Shown: piece after piece, positions 33,021 to 40,775 of the stretch
Layout of the letters: the number at the start of each line of letters is the position of its first letter
How positions within the stretch are numbered: the stretch's first letter is position 1
NCBI GenBank assembly: GCA_041749595.1
Contig: JBGTBA010000134.1
Span: forward strand, 1-45,743
DNA length: 45,743 nt
Reading direction: 5' to 3'
From: Aurantibrevibacter sp041749595
GTDB taxonomy: Bacteria; Bacteroidota; Bacteroidia; Flavobacteriales; Flavobacteriaceae
Translations under genes and position numbers: made by a program
The notes under the pieces: model-generated
Databases searched by the model: none
Seen by the model: the letters and a program-made list of their open reading frames with translations, nothing else
Told to the model about the DNA's origin: nothing

Positions 33021-33767
33021 ATGCGATTACACTTAAAAATTTGGCGCCAGAAAGATGCCGCTTCCAAAGGTCAAATGGTCTCATATCCTATTGATGGCAT
33101 CGATGGGGATATGTCTTTTTTAGAAATGTTGGACGTTCTCAATGAAGAATTAATAACCAAAGGGGAAGAACCTATAGAATTTGACCATGATTGTCGGGAA
33201 GGAATCTGCGGATCGTGCTCCTTACAGATCAATGGAGAGCCACATGGTCCGGATCGATTTGTAACCACCTGCCAGCTGCACATGCGAAAGTTTAAAGACG
33301 GCGATACCATCACCATAGAACCTTTCCGCGCCAAAGCCTTTCCGGTAATTAAGGATTTAATTGTCGATAGATCGGCCTTTGATCGCATACAACAAGCAGG
33401 AGGCTATATTTCCGTAAACACCTCCGGAAATACGGTAGATGCCAATGCCATCCCCATTAGAAAGCAAGATGCCGATAAAGCTATGGATGCCGCCACCTGC
33501 ATTGGTTGTGGTGCCTGCGTGGCCGCATGTAAGAACGCCAGTGCTATGTTGTTCACTTCGGCCAAGGTTTCCCAATTTGCGCTATTGCCCCAAGGACAAG
33601 TGGAAGCTACGGAACGTGTGTTGAACATGGTTCGCCAAATGGATTTGGAAGGTTTTGGCAACTGTACAAATACCGGTGCCTGCGAAGTAGAATGCCCTAA
33701 AGGGATTTCTCTGGAAAACATTGCTAGGATGAACAGGGAATATTTAAGTGCATCGCTAAAAGGATAA
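33021..33767 (+). CDS. sdhB: Succinate dehydrogenase iron-sulfur subunit
   Basis: The 248-residue protein carries electrons from FAD to the haems through three clusters. The plant-type [2Fe-2S] ligands are in CREGICGSCSLQINGEPHGP, the [4Fe-4S] ligands in CIGCGACVAACKNASAM, and the third cluster region in CTNTGACEVECPKGISLE. Length and order are normal. It is the last gene of the operon and a rho-independent terminator lies just behind it. Confidence 0.97.
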   Translation: MRLHLKIWRQKDAASKGQMVSYPIDGIDGDMSFLEMLDVLNEELITKGEEPIEFDHDCREGICGSCSLQINGEPHGPDRFVTTCQLHMRKFKDGDTITIEPFRAKAFPVIKDLIVDRSAFDRIQQAGGYISVNTSGNTVDANAIPIRKQDADKAMDAATCIGCGACVAACKNASAMLFTSAKVSQFALLPQGQVEATERVLNMVRQMDLEGFGNCTNTGACEVECPKGISLENIARMNREYLSASLKG

Positions 33768-33787
33768 TACTATCATAATTTCATTGG

Positions 33788-33817
33788 AAAATCCTGAACC
33801 GTTTGGTTTGGGATTTT
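33788..33817 (+). terminator. Terminator of sdhCAB
   Basis: AAAATCC-TG-AACC-GTTT-GGTT-TG-GGATTTT folds into a two-part stem with a TG/TG internal loop, followed by a T-rich tail (TTATTATAT). It begins 21 bases after the sdhB stop. Confidence 0.75.
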
Positions 33818-34010
33818 TATTATATCTCTTTTTGTCGCACTTACCTTGATATCCTATGAATACAAAATTTAATAGCATATAATTATCACATCCTGAAAGA
33901 TCCGTAATGCTCCCAGCTATTATTTCATTCTACCCGAACTATTTTTTATCATAAAAATCCTCAAATAAAAAATTTCTTGAAACCGACTATCTCCTAGGCA
34001 AGCCATAGGG

Positions 34011-34191
34011 GTACCCCTTCGATAAACTCAGGGCAGGTTTCGCCGGGTTTATTTCGACGAGCTCAATACATCGCATTTTGGCCTCAGGGTCAAAAACCGA
34101 AATCTTGTATTTATCTCACCCGGAACTGCAAAAAGGCAGTTCCGACCTCTCCAAAGGAGAGGTAAATAGGAAACCCCGACCCAAGGGTCGG
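34011..34191. repeat. Cluster of REP-like palindromes between sdhB and the XRE gene
   Basis: The 457-base gap after sdhB holds a CCTTCGATAAACTCAGGG-type word (34014-34032) and TTTCGACGAGCTC (34052-34064), both common repetitive words in flavobacterial genomes. Three perfect hairpins then follow in a row: CGGAACTGC/GCAGTTCCG (34121-34144), ACCTCTCC-AAA-GGAGAGGT (34145-34163) and CCGACCC-AA-GGGTCGG (34176-34191). The middle one resembles the CCCTCCC/GGGAGGG element inside the type IIG gene. No gene is seen in the gap. Confidence 0.7.
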
Positions 34192-34224
34192 AGAATCTTT
34201 AGATTGAGGCCATAGAATTTTGTC

Positions 34225-34938
34225 TTAACTCGCCTGCCTTTTCAAAATACTGAAAAACTGGAGCACATCACCCATTTGTATTTCAAAATCACCATATTCC
34301 GGTGAAGGCTTAAGGCTATGGCAGATTATTGCTTTTCCTTTTTTGTCATACGATAAAATCTGTTTGCACATGATGCTGTCTTTATGGACTATGATCCATA
34401 GCATCTCGGGATTCTCCTGTAGCATGCCATATATCTTACCATGGACAATCAGCTTGCCCAAAACGATGGAATTAACGGGCAAACCGTTTCTAGTGCCGTC
34501 ATCCATTGAACTATTGATAATTTCAAAAGCCACATAATGCGCCATGGCAACCTGTTCAATTACAAAACCGATGCTTGGCATGCTTTTTATGAATGCTTCA
34601 TTATTATGCTCTTTGATATAATCATTTTGGTGTTTGGAAATTACCAAAGGGACCGTAACCAAATATTTACCAGGAGCCAACTTAGCAATACTATGTGATT
34701 TATCATCACTTATAGCCCTTTTTTCATAGATGCTTCCAGACTCTCCGACACCTTCCTGGGAATACAAATCGGCAATGCCCACTCCAAAATAGGCTGCAAT
34801 CTTTGTAAGGTTTTTAATGGGAATATTCGCTCTCTTTCGCTCGTAAAGCTGAATGGTACGCAAACTAACGCCCACAGCTTTCGCCAAATCTATCTGGTTG
34901 ATACTTTTTTTACTCCTCAGTTGCTTTAATATGAGCAT
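34225..34938 (-). CDS. XRE-family repressor with S24 (LexA/CI-like) peptidase domain
   Basis: The 237-residue protein has an N-terminal helix-turn-helix (NQIDLAKAVGVSLRTIQLYE, about 14-33) and a C-terminal S24 peptidase-like domain. The serine is S144 in NSSMDDGTRNG (the SM-D/x-P-type motif) and the lysine probably K192 in IMCKQIL. In phage CI and LexA this pair drives self-cleavage on DNA damage; no clear Ala-Gly or Cys-Gly cleavage site stands out in the linker, so self-cleavage is uncertain. The gene faces a small HTH-like gene across 186 bases holding two perfect inverted repeats. This layout recalls a phage-type repressor/Cro switch, but no phage genes are nearby. Confidence 0.85.
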   Translation of the reverse strand: MLILKQLRSKKSINQIDLAKAVGVSLRTIQLYERKRANIPIKNLTKIAAYFGVGIADLYSQEGVGESGSIYEKRAISDDKSHSIAKLAPGKYLVTVPLVISKHQNDYIKEHNNEAFIKSMPSIGFVIEQVAMAHYVAFEIINSSMDDGTRNGLPVNSIVLGKLIVHGKIYGMLQENPEMLWIIVHKDSIMCKQILSYDKKGKAIICHSLKPSPEYGDFEIQMGDVLQFFSILKRQAS

Positions 34939-34946
34939 AATATTGT

Positions 34947-34962
34947 ATTATTGCGTAATAAT
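34947..34962. promoter_or_regulatory. Inverted repeat at the XRE promoter
   Basis: ATTATT-GCGT-AATAAT is a perfect 6-bp inverted repeat nine bases upstream of the XRE start codon. Its core TTATTGCG recurs at about 34990, as expected for a second operator half-site. Probable autoregulatory site. Confidence 0.5.
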
Positions 34963-34999
34963 CTTACATATTTTGTGGTATAAGTAATTTTATTGCGCA

Positions 35000-35022
35000 T
35001 GTCTGTAATTTGTTTACAGACA
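35000..35022. promoter_or_regulatory. Perfect 9-bp inverted repeat in the divergent region
   Basis: TGTCTGTAA-TTTGT-TTACAGACA is a perfect 9-bp inverted repeat between the XRE gene and the small HTH-like gene. Its size and dyad symmetry fit a dimeric repressor operator. No T-run follows, which argues against a terminator. Confidence 0.6.
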
Positions 35023-35124
35023 AATATAAAAAAATACCCAGCCTTATAATATATGGGTCAAAAACTTAAATAGCATCTCTTTCATCAATAGCAATAATAG
35101 ATAAATCAAGAACCCATTAAATCA

Positions 35125-35405
35125 ATGAATTTTACTATGTTCACAGAAGAGGATTATGGAAAACCCATCAACGAAAAATTATCGGTAACATTACGAAGGA
35201 ATACTTCAAAAGATGATTTTGCCAATGTAGCGACTTATACCAATACCAGTTTCTCTACCATAAGGGATGTGGTTTACCGCACAAATAGCCTTACCAATCC
35301 AATGCCAATGCCATAAGGGAATTGATAAGGGTAGCCTTTGACAATTCCCTCGCACGCCAATTACTGGCCGAAGGGGACAAACAGTTCCTTAATAAATTAC
35401 TCTAG
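35125..35405 (+). pseudogene. Small HTH-like gene broken by a one-base deletion
   Basis: The first frame (from ATG 35125) reads MNFTMFTEEDYGKPINEKLS and later FSTIRDVVYRTNSLTN, then stops at 35316. From 35301 another frame continues AIRELIRVAFDNSLARQLLA and GDKQFLNKLL to TAG 35403-35405. At the join the DNA reads AATCC-AATGCC-AATGCC. Restoring one G gives three AATGCC copies and a continuous product of about 93 residues. The sequence resembles short bacteroidete DNA-binding proteins with a tail that follows the recognition helix (TFSTIRDVV-like). It is divergent from the S24 repressor and may once have been its partner. The product family is not firmly recognised. Confidence 0.65.
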
Positions 35406-35511
35406 GATAAAAAGCACTTTGGCGGCCTTATTAAGGATTGATGGTTCCTTTATAAGGATTGGCCCTACTTAATAATCATTCTAATTTGCCACAATTAAAA
35501 CATTGATTTGT

Positions 35512-35660
35512 TCAATTTAAGGATGGCACGAATATTAATATGACCCCAACGTAGGCAACAATAGCGGTAAAAATGGCTTCCATAGCCCCTATCGTTATGG
35601 GGACTTCCGTATCGGGATCATATTTTCTGCCATGTAATTGCTTTTTTGTGTGTGTTATTT
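35512..35660 (-). pseudogene. Fragment of a methionine-type aminotransferase
   Basis: On the minus strand a frame ending at TGA 35512 reads KKQLHGRKYDPDTEVPITIG, then AMEAIFTAIVAYVGVILIFV. The intact aminotransferase at 36447 has LHGKTYNPDTEITVTVGATQ, then AIFTIITAFIRPGDEVIVIK at the same place. The match covers only about 45 residues; the rest of the gene is gone. It is on the opposite strand to the intact copy and diverged from it, so it is an old homologue, not a fresh duplication. The remaining sequence between 35406 and 35872 shows no other feature. Confidence 0.75.
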
Positions 35661-35872
35661 TCCCTAAGCAGGTATGATATGGGCCTACCATGGAAACATA
35701 TCGGTATATCCGTTATGGCCTTGTTTTTATAAAATTTCTAAATTGTGGACTTCCTTTTAGCTTTCGGACAGGAATTTTATTAATTTTCAATACAAGAAAG
35801 CAAACGGTCATCTGCCGCAAAACCGACATATTTTTTTGTTCCTTACTATTATCCATACAATTATAGCTGGTT

Positions 35873-36355
35873 ATGCTGTATAAAGATAACAAAATTATAG
35901 TCCCCCGCTTTAATGAAGAATCCGGCTTTTACACCACCCCCGAACGCTCCAAGATCATGGGGAAGATACGGGGAAAGGACACCAAACCGGAATTAGCGTT
36001 TCGAAAAGCCCTTTGGGGCAGTGGTTACCGATATAGAATAGCCAATAAAAAACTGATCGGGAAACCGGATATCGTGTTAAACAAATACAAAACCGTGATA
36101 TTTATCGATGGTGAATTCTGGCATGGCCACAATTGGGAAGAACTAAAGCACAAACTAAAAAGTAACCGCGACTTTTGGATACCGAAAATTGAACGGAACC
36201 GGCAACGCGACCAAGAGGTCAATGCGTACTTGCAACAACAAGGCTATACTGTGTTCCGCTTTTGGGCAAAGGAGATAAAAACCCAATTGGGAAGATGCCT
36301 TTATGAAGTACTTGCCCATTTGGAACGCTTATCGGAGAAATACGGTGATACGTAG
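35873..36355 (+). CDS. vsr: Very short patch repair (Vsr-like) endonuclease
   Basis: Vsr nicks DNA at T:G mismatches left by deamination of 5-methylcytosine. The 160-residue protein shows the family pattern RSKIMGKIRGKDTKPELAFR (E40), RYRIANKKLIGKPDIVL (D66) and FIDGEFWHGHNW (H84, H86). Compared with E. coli Vsr it lacks the zinc-binding cysteines around FWH; only one Cys is present (near residue 143), as in the FIDGEFWHG branch of Bacteroidota. No cytosine-5 methyltransferase is encoded in the window, so either one exists elsewhere or this branch has another job in a modification or defence setting. The gene lies alone, with the aminotransferase starting 91 bases downstream. Confidence 0.88.
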   Translation: MLYKDNKIIVPRFNEESGFYTTPERSKIMGKIRGKDTKPELAFRKALWGSGYRYRIANKKLIGKPDIVLNKYKTVIFIDGEFWHGHNWEELKHKLKSNRDFWIPKIERNRQRDQEVNAYLQQQGYTVFRFWAKEIKTQLGRCLYEVLAHLERLSEKYGDT

Positions 36356-36412
36356 GTGCCCGGTACTTCAAGAAATATTGTAACGCCGATCCAGTGGTTC
36401 ATGACAAATAAT

Positions 36413-36420
36413 TACCTTTG
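36413..36420 (+). promoter_or_regulatory. -7 promoter element for the aminotransferase gene
   Basis: TACCTTTG matches the bacteroidete -7 consensus TAnnTTTG exactly and lies 26 bases before the ATG at 36447. No good -33 TTTG is seen at the usual spacing. Confidence 0.55.
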
Positions 36421-36446
36421 ATCCTTACCGATCCCAATTTCTGCCT

Positions 36447-37604
36447 ATGTCTTCCCTTACACCCTCATTCCGCTCTAAACTACCAAATGTAAAGACCACC
36501 ATCTTCACCACCGTTGGGAATATGGCGAGAGCGAACAATGCTCTGGATGTTTCCCAAGGATTTCCCAATTTTGCCCCGGATCCGGAATTGATCGCTCTTG
36601 TAACAAAAGCTATGGTTAATGGCCACAACCAATATGCCCCAATGGTTGGGGCGGCACCTTTACGCGAGTCTATTTCCGAAAAGATAGCCTTCCTTCATGG
36701 AAAAACATATAATCCCGACACCGAAATAACGGTTACCGTAGGTGCCACACAGGCTATTTTTACCATTATAACGGCATTTATCCGTCCGGGTGATGAAGTC
36801 ATTGTAATTAAGCCAGCTTATGATTGTTATGAGCCGGCCATTTCCGTTAATGGTGGTATCCCGGTTTTTGTGCAGTTACAGGCTCCTCATTATAAAATGG
36901 ATTGGGATGCCTTTCGGGAAAAGATAACCCCAAAGACCAAAATGGTCATTATAAATACGCCACATAACCCAAGCGGGAGTATTTTTTCAAAAAGCGATAT
37001 GTTGCAGTTGCAAGAGATCCTTACCGAAACCAATATTATTTTGATAAGCGATGAGGTCTATGAGCATATTGTTTTTGATGGACTTCAGCATGAAAGTGCA
37101 TCGCGCTTTGAAGACTTGGCATCACGGAGTTTTGTATGTGCCTCTTTTGGGAAAACCTTTCATGTAACCGGCTGGAAAATGGGCTATTGTGCCGCACCGG
37201 CACTTTTGATGCACGAATTTCGGAAAACACATCAATTCAATGTTTTTTGTGTAGACCACCCGGTACAACAGGCCTTGGCAGAATACCTTAAAGATCGTCA
37301 ACATTATTTAAGTTTGAACGATTTTTACCAACAAAAGCGGGATTTTTTTCTTTCCAACCTTAAAGAATCGCGCTTCGCTTTTACCCCATCCCAGGGCACT
37401 TATTTTCAATTATTGGATTTTTCCGGTTTCTCTAATGAAGCGGATGTGGCCTTGGCCAAACAACTCATTGTGGAGTACAAATTGGCCACTATTCCCATCT
37501 CGGTATTCAATGAGGGTGAAAGGGATGACAGCATCATTCGCATTTGCTTTGCAAAAACTGGGGATACATTAAAAAAAGCATCGGAAATCCTATGTAAAAT
37601 TTAA
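36447..37604 (+). CDS. PLP-dependent methionine aminotransferase (YbdL/KAT-like)
   Basis: This 385-residue class I/II aminotransferase moves an amino group between methionine (or aromatic amino acids, kynurenine or glutamine) and a 2-oxo acid. Conserved segments are SQGFPNFAPDPEL, HNQYAPMVGAAPLRE, TVTVGATQAIFT, IINTPHNPSGSIF, ISDEVYEHIVFDG and the PLP lysine in SFGKTFHVTGWKMGY; the C-terminal IRICFAKTGDTL has the carboxylate-binding Arg. The sequence is closest in style to YbdL, the methionine-salvage type. It stands alone between vsr and a convergent hydrolase gene. Confidence 0.92.
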   Translation: MSSLTPSFRSKLPNVKTTIFTTVGNMARANNALDVSQGFPNFAPDPELIALVTKAMVNGHNQYAPMVGAAPLRESISEKIAFLHGKTYNPDTEITVTVGATQAIFTIITAFIRPGDEVIVIKPAYDCYEPAISVNGGIPVFVQLQAPHYKMDWDAFREKITPKTKMVIINTPHNPSGSIFSKSDMLQLQEILTETNIILISDEVYEHIVFDGLQHESASRFEDLASRSFVCASFGKTFHVTGWKMGYCAAPALLMHEFRKTHQFNVFCVDHPVQQALAEYLKDRQHYLSLNDFYQQKRDFFLSNLKESRFAFTPSQGTYFQLLDFSGFSNEADVALAKQLIVEYKLATIPISVFNEGERDDSIIRICFAKTGDTLKKASEILCKI

Positions 37605-37653
37605 ACAAATTTATGGGAGCTAGGTTTTATAATCATGAACGGCCATAGTCATT

Positions 37654-38808
37654 TTACTTTAGTGCGGCATTTACCAGTGTCATAAATTCGCCCACTTTAT
37701 TAGGTTCCAGCCATCGGATAACCACAACAAGGTCATTTGCTTTATCAATAATGATAAAATTGCCCCCAAAACCGGCAGCGTAATAGATATCTTCGGAAAG
37801 TCCTTCCCAGTGTCCATCGCCTTTTTTGTTCAACCACCACATATATCCATAATTTACATTAGGTATGGAGGGTTTTATAGCCTTTTTTATCCATGCCTCG
37901 CTTATAATCTGCTCTGATTGCCATTTGCCTTCATTCAAGAACAATAAACCAAAACGGGCCATATCGAGCGTATTGATAAAAAGTCCGCCCCCCGAATGTC
38001 CGCCCCCGGTAACGGATTTCATTTGTATCCCATCAATTTCCGTCCAAGCATGGTCATAGCCAAACCATCGCCAGGTCGTGGAGGCTCCTATCCTATCCAT
38101 AATATTTTCTTTGAGGACTACGGGCATAGGTTTCCGCCAAACGTGGGTTAGGGCGTAAGCCAATACATTCACGCGGACATCATTGTATTCCATTACCGTG
38201 CCAGGGTCGTTCAGTTCTCGGTGTTTCCAATCATCCAAACCGCCTTCCCTTGGTGGGCGATCTGCCCAATCCTGGCCCCCCCACAACGTACCCGACCAAT
38301 CCGAATTCTGCTGCAACAAATGTTCCCAAGTTATTTTTCGGTTGTGTTCGCCATCAAATGTGCCATCCCAGATATACTTATCAGCCCTATCCGTTATATT
38401 TGCAATTAATCCTTTATCTTCCGCCAAGCCTGCCATAGTGGATAAAAAGCTTTTGGAAACGCTAAAGGTCATATCCACTCTTTCGGGGTCCCCCCATTGC
38501 GCTATGATATATCCTTTCTTTAACACCAATCCTGATGGCCCTCCCCTTTTTTTAACAGGTCCCAAGATTTCATGAAAAGGTTCCCGCTCAAACCCTTTTA
38601 GTATGGCTATTCGCAAATCCCTAGATTCAGAATACTCGTTTTCATTAGCAAATGCAACCGCCAAATCCAATTTTTTGGCATTTACCTTAAGTTCATCAGG
38701 TTTTTTTATGTGCCATGTATTGCGGCCCGGAAAATAATATCCTTCCTGAGCCGTAATGCTGCCCACGTTAGCTATCAAAGCAAAAAAAAGGACTTTTAAG
38801 TAATTCAT
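37654..38808 (-). CDS. Secreted beta-lactamase-family serine hydrolase
   Basis: The 384-residue protein has a signal peptide (VLFFALIANVGSITAQ) and a class C beta-lactamase/esterase fold. The nucleophile motif is S116-V-S-K119 in TFSVSKSFLST; the second motif is in the EYNDVRVN segment; a C-terminal HWEGLSEDIYYAAGFGGN segment carries the third (HxG-like) region. Members act as peptidases, esterases or beta-lactamases, and no resistance role can be claimed. It starts 11 bases after the GNAT gene stop on the same strand, so the two may be co-transcribed. Confidence 0.9.
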   Translation of the reverse strand: MNYLKVLFFALIANVGSITAQEGYYFPGRNTWHIKKPDELKVNAKKLDLAVAFANENEYSESRDLRIAILKGFEREPFHEILGPVKKRGGPSGLVLKKGYIIAQWGDPERVDMTFSVSKSFLSTMAGLAEDKGLIANITDRADKYIWDGTFDGEHNRKITWEHLLQQNSDWSGTLWGGQDWADRPPREGGLDDWKHRELNDPGTVMEYNDVRVNVLAYALTHVWRKPMPVVLKENIMDRIGASTTWRWFGYDHAWTEIDGIQMKSVTGGGHSGGGLFINTLDMARFGLLFLNEGKWQSEQIISEAWIKKAIKPSIPNVNYGYMWWLNKKGDGHWEGLSEDIYYAAGFGGNFIIIDKANDLVVVIRWLEPNKVGEFMTLVNAALK

Positions 38809-38819
38809 AAGGTTAAAAA

Positions 38820-39353
38820 TTAAGGCTTGCCCAAGTTAATCAAATCCAATCGCATAAGCCAATCTGTTTGCTCGTCCGAACCAATAAAATACGGATGGTT
38901 TCCGAACTTAACAAATTCTTCGCGAAGATAAAATGTAATGGCTGCCGAATTCTTTTCCCATACGCCCAACCATATGAAATGCTTCCCTTTGCCCAAGGCC
39001 AACTTCTTTATTTCCTGTATCATGGAATGGCCCAATTTTCTGCCTTGAAACTCCTGCAGCACATATATGCGTTCTATTTCCATCGCTTCTTTTTCCTTGA
39101 TGTCGGTTTGGGCATCGTTCTCGTTCAATTTAAAATAAGCACAGCATTCGTTGTCCACATATACAAAATAAAAGATGCAGTCCGAATTTTCCAATTCAGC
39201 TTTTAATTTGTCCCTATGAAAGGCTGTATCAATGTAATTCTTAAAATCATCGGGGTCGTTAGCTGCTTCAAAGGCAGCTATGAAGGTGTTTCTTGATAGC
39301 TCGATCAAGGAATCCAGATGATCGATGGTGCATTTCTGAAATATGAGCTGCAT
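38820..39353 (-). CDS. GNAT-family N-acetyltransferase
   Basis: The 177-residue protein has the GNAT acetyl-CoA site in EIERIYVLQEFQGRKLGHSM (the Q-x-x-G-R-x-L loop) and the following WLGVWEKNSAAITFYLREEF segment. It resembles the diamine/amino-acid acetylating GNATs of spermidine-acetyltransferase style, but the acceptor cannot be told. It lies upstream of the beta-lactamase-family gene on the minus strand. Confidence 0.9.
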   Translation of the reverse strand: MQLIFQKCTIDHLDSLIELSRNTFIAAFEAANDPDDFKNYIDTAFHRDKLKAELENSDCIFYFVYVDNECCAYFKLNENDAQTDIKEKEAMEIERIYVLQEFQGRKLGHSMIQEIKKLALGKGKHFIWLGVWEKNSAAITFYLREEFVKFGNHPYFIGSDEQTDWLMRLDLINLGKP

Positions 39354-39417
39354 AGTATTCTTTTATTCCCATTAAAAATACTGCTTTTTGTGGGACGCTT
39401 GAAGATACCGCAAAAGA

Positions 39418-39449
39418 AAAGGAGCAAAACTCCATAGTCTTGCTCCTTT
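39418..39449 (-). terminator. Terminator after the 36-residue ORF
   Basis: On the minus strand AAAGGAGCAA and TTGCTCCTTT form a perfect 10-bp stem with a 12-base loop, followed by TTCTTTT. It begins about 28 bases after the stop codon of the small ORF at 39478-39588 and about 65 bases before the GNAT start. Confidence 0.8.
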
Positions 39450-39477
39450 AATAAGAAGTTCTCTTTTAAAAATCGGG

Positions 39478-39588
39478 TTAGAGCATAAAGAGTTTTTTGG
39501 TCAGTTCCAAAATACCTCTGTAAAAGCTGTTTCGATAATAATAAATCTCTTCTTCAGGTGGTGGCGCATGATTGGTTTGGGGCTCCAT
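39478..39588 (-). CDS. Small unannotated ORF of 36 residues
   Basis: ATG at 39588 opens 36 codons ending in TAA at 39478. The peptide starts MEPQTNHAPPPEEEIYYYRN and continues SFYRGILELTKKLFML. It has a proline/glutamate-rich acidic head, three tyrosines in a row, and a basic amphipathic-looking tail. It lies alone in a 405-base gap between scoB and the GNAT gene with a strong terminator behind it, which supports a real transcription unit. I do not recognise a family. It could also be a chance frame. Confidence 0.5.
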   Translation of the reverse strand: MEPQTNHAPPPEEEIYYYRNSFYRGILELTKKLFML

Positions 39589-39758
39589 GTTCTATAGGTT
39601 TTTAAAAATGTTAAATTTGGGGTCTAACATTTAAGTTCGAAAATAAATATACGGCTAAACGAGGTAACCATTCAAATTATTGTTGTGAAATATGCTTAAA
39701 ATGTGGTGAAAAAAAAGAAAAGCCCTGTTATGTCCGATGAACTACAGCTCCGCTATAA

Positions 39759-40412
39759 TTAAAACGCCATTTCAGGAATATCCCCAAGAATGGTCAAAGC
39801 GCCTTCCGTGGCTTTTTTTATATCTGAAACACTGACTCCAGGAGCCCGTTCCAACAAGAGGAAGCCCTCATTTGTAACTTCCAATACGGCCATATTCGTA
39901 ACGATCTTTTTTACACAGCCCACCCCGGTCAATGGCAATGCGCATTTTTTCAATAGTTTGGATTCTCCCTCCCTGTTGGTGTGCATCATAGCTACTATAA
40001 TGTTCTCTGCCGAAGCCACCAAATCCATGGCACCGCCCATTCCCTTTACCATTTTTCCCGGGATCTTCCAGTTCGCTATATCCCCATTCTCCGCTACTTC
40101 CATGGCACCCAGAATGGTAAGGTTTACATGTTGGCCACGGATCATTCCAAAACTGGTGGCAGAATCAAAAAAAGACGCTCCGGGCATCGTGGTTATCGTC
40201 TGTTTTCCGGCATTGATAATATCCGCGTCTTCTTCCCCTTCAAAAGGAAAGGGACCCATTCCCAGCACTCCGTTTTCGCTTTGGAATTCCACATTAATGT
40301 CTTCCCTCACAAAATTGGCCACCAAAGTAGGGATGCCTATGCCCAAATTTACATAGTAACCATCCTTTACTTCTTGCGCTATTCGTTTTGCTATTCCGTT
40401 TTTATCCAACAT
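39759..40412 (-). CDS. scoB: 3-oxoacid CoA-transferase subunit B
   Basis: With ScoA this subunit moves CoA from succinyl-CoA to acetoacetate or a similar 3-oxo acid, in the cytoplasm. The 217-residue protein has the glutamate nucleophile E46 in SENGVLGMGPFP, the start region GYYVNLGIGIPTLVANF and a GxGGAMDL segment (MVKGMGGAMDLVA). Normally scoA and scoB are adjacent; here a decayed four-helix-bundle gene lies between them. After the stop, a weak stem (AGC..CTG/CAG..GCT) and a T-run (TTTTCTTTTTTTT) may end transcription. Confidence 0.95.
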   Translation of the reverse strand: MLDKNGIAKRIAQEVKDGYYVNLGIGIPTLVANFVREDINVEFQSENGVLGMGPFPFEGEEDADIINAGKQTITTMPGASFFDSATSFGMIRGQHVNLTILGAMEVAENGDIANWKIPGKMVKGMGGAMDLVASAENIIVAMMHTNREGESKLLKKCALPLTGVGCVKKIVTNMAVLEVTNEGFLLLERAPGVSVSDIKKATEGALTILGDIPEMAF

Positions 40413-40742
40413 AATTGCTGATTTGATAATCTGCCTCGTTTACTGATCCCAATAATCTTAGAGATAATCCGAATAATTGAATCTAGATCTGATATAAGGT
40501 TCGTTTGGGGTTGGGATAGTGCTCTGATACTCTACATAGTTTAAGCCAATTGATGTTTCGTCTGCTTCTTTGGCGGAAATTTTGAGCTTCCCAAGCATTC
40601 GCCCGATTGATGTTCTGCTTTTAAACAATTGAGATACCATTTCAAACTTTTTGAGCGACCTTAATATTTCGGTGCAATCAATAATTTCCAATGAAAAATG
40701 AAATGTTTTATCAACTATGATGTTCTCTTTGTTGCTCCCCAT
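40391..40742 (-). pseudogene. Decayed four-helix-bundle (S23-type) gene between scoA and scoB
   Basis: The frame from ATG 40742 reads NIIVDKTFHFSLEIIDCTEI, then FEMVSQLFKSRTSIG, and after a shortened middle KISAKEADETS. This follows the bacteroidete four-helix-bundle/S23 protein pattern (DKSF.FA..I, QLLRSGTSIGAN, KEA.ET..WL). The frame then leaves the family, but a shifted frame from about 40490 encodes LISDLDSIIRIISKIIG, the expected last helix, and runs to a stop at 40391 inside scoB. An internal deletion and a frameshift therefore seem to have broken the gene. Such proteins are often intervening-sequence or mobile-associated. A 94-residue product is still possible from the first frame. Confidence 0.7.
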
Positions 40743-40775
40743 TTCATAAAACTTTCAAATTAGCCAATCTTCAAA

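Noticed and set aside
34225..35405. Prophage remnant
   Set aside because: Apart from the S24 repressor and the small HTH-like gene there are no integrase, structural or lysis genes nearby.
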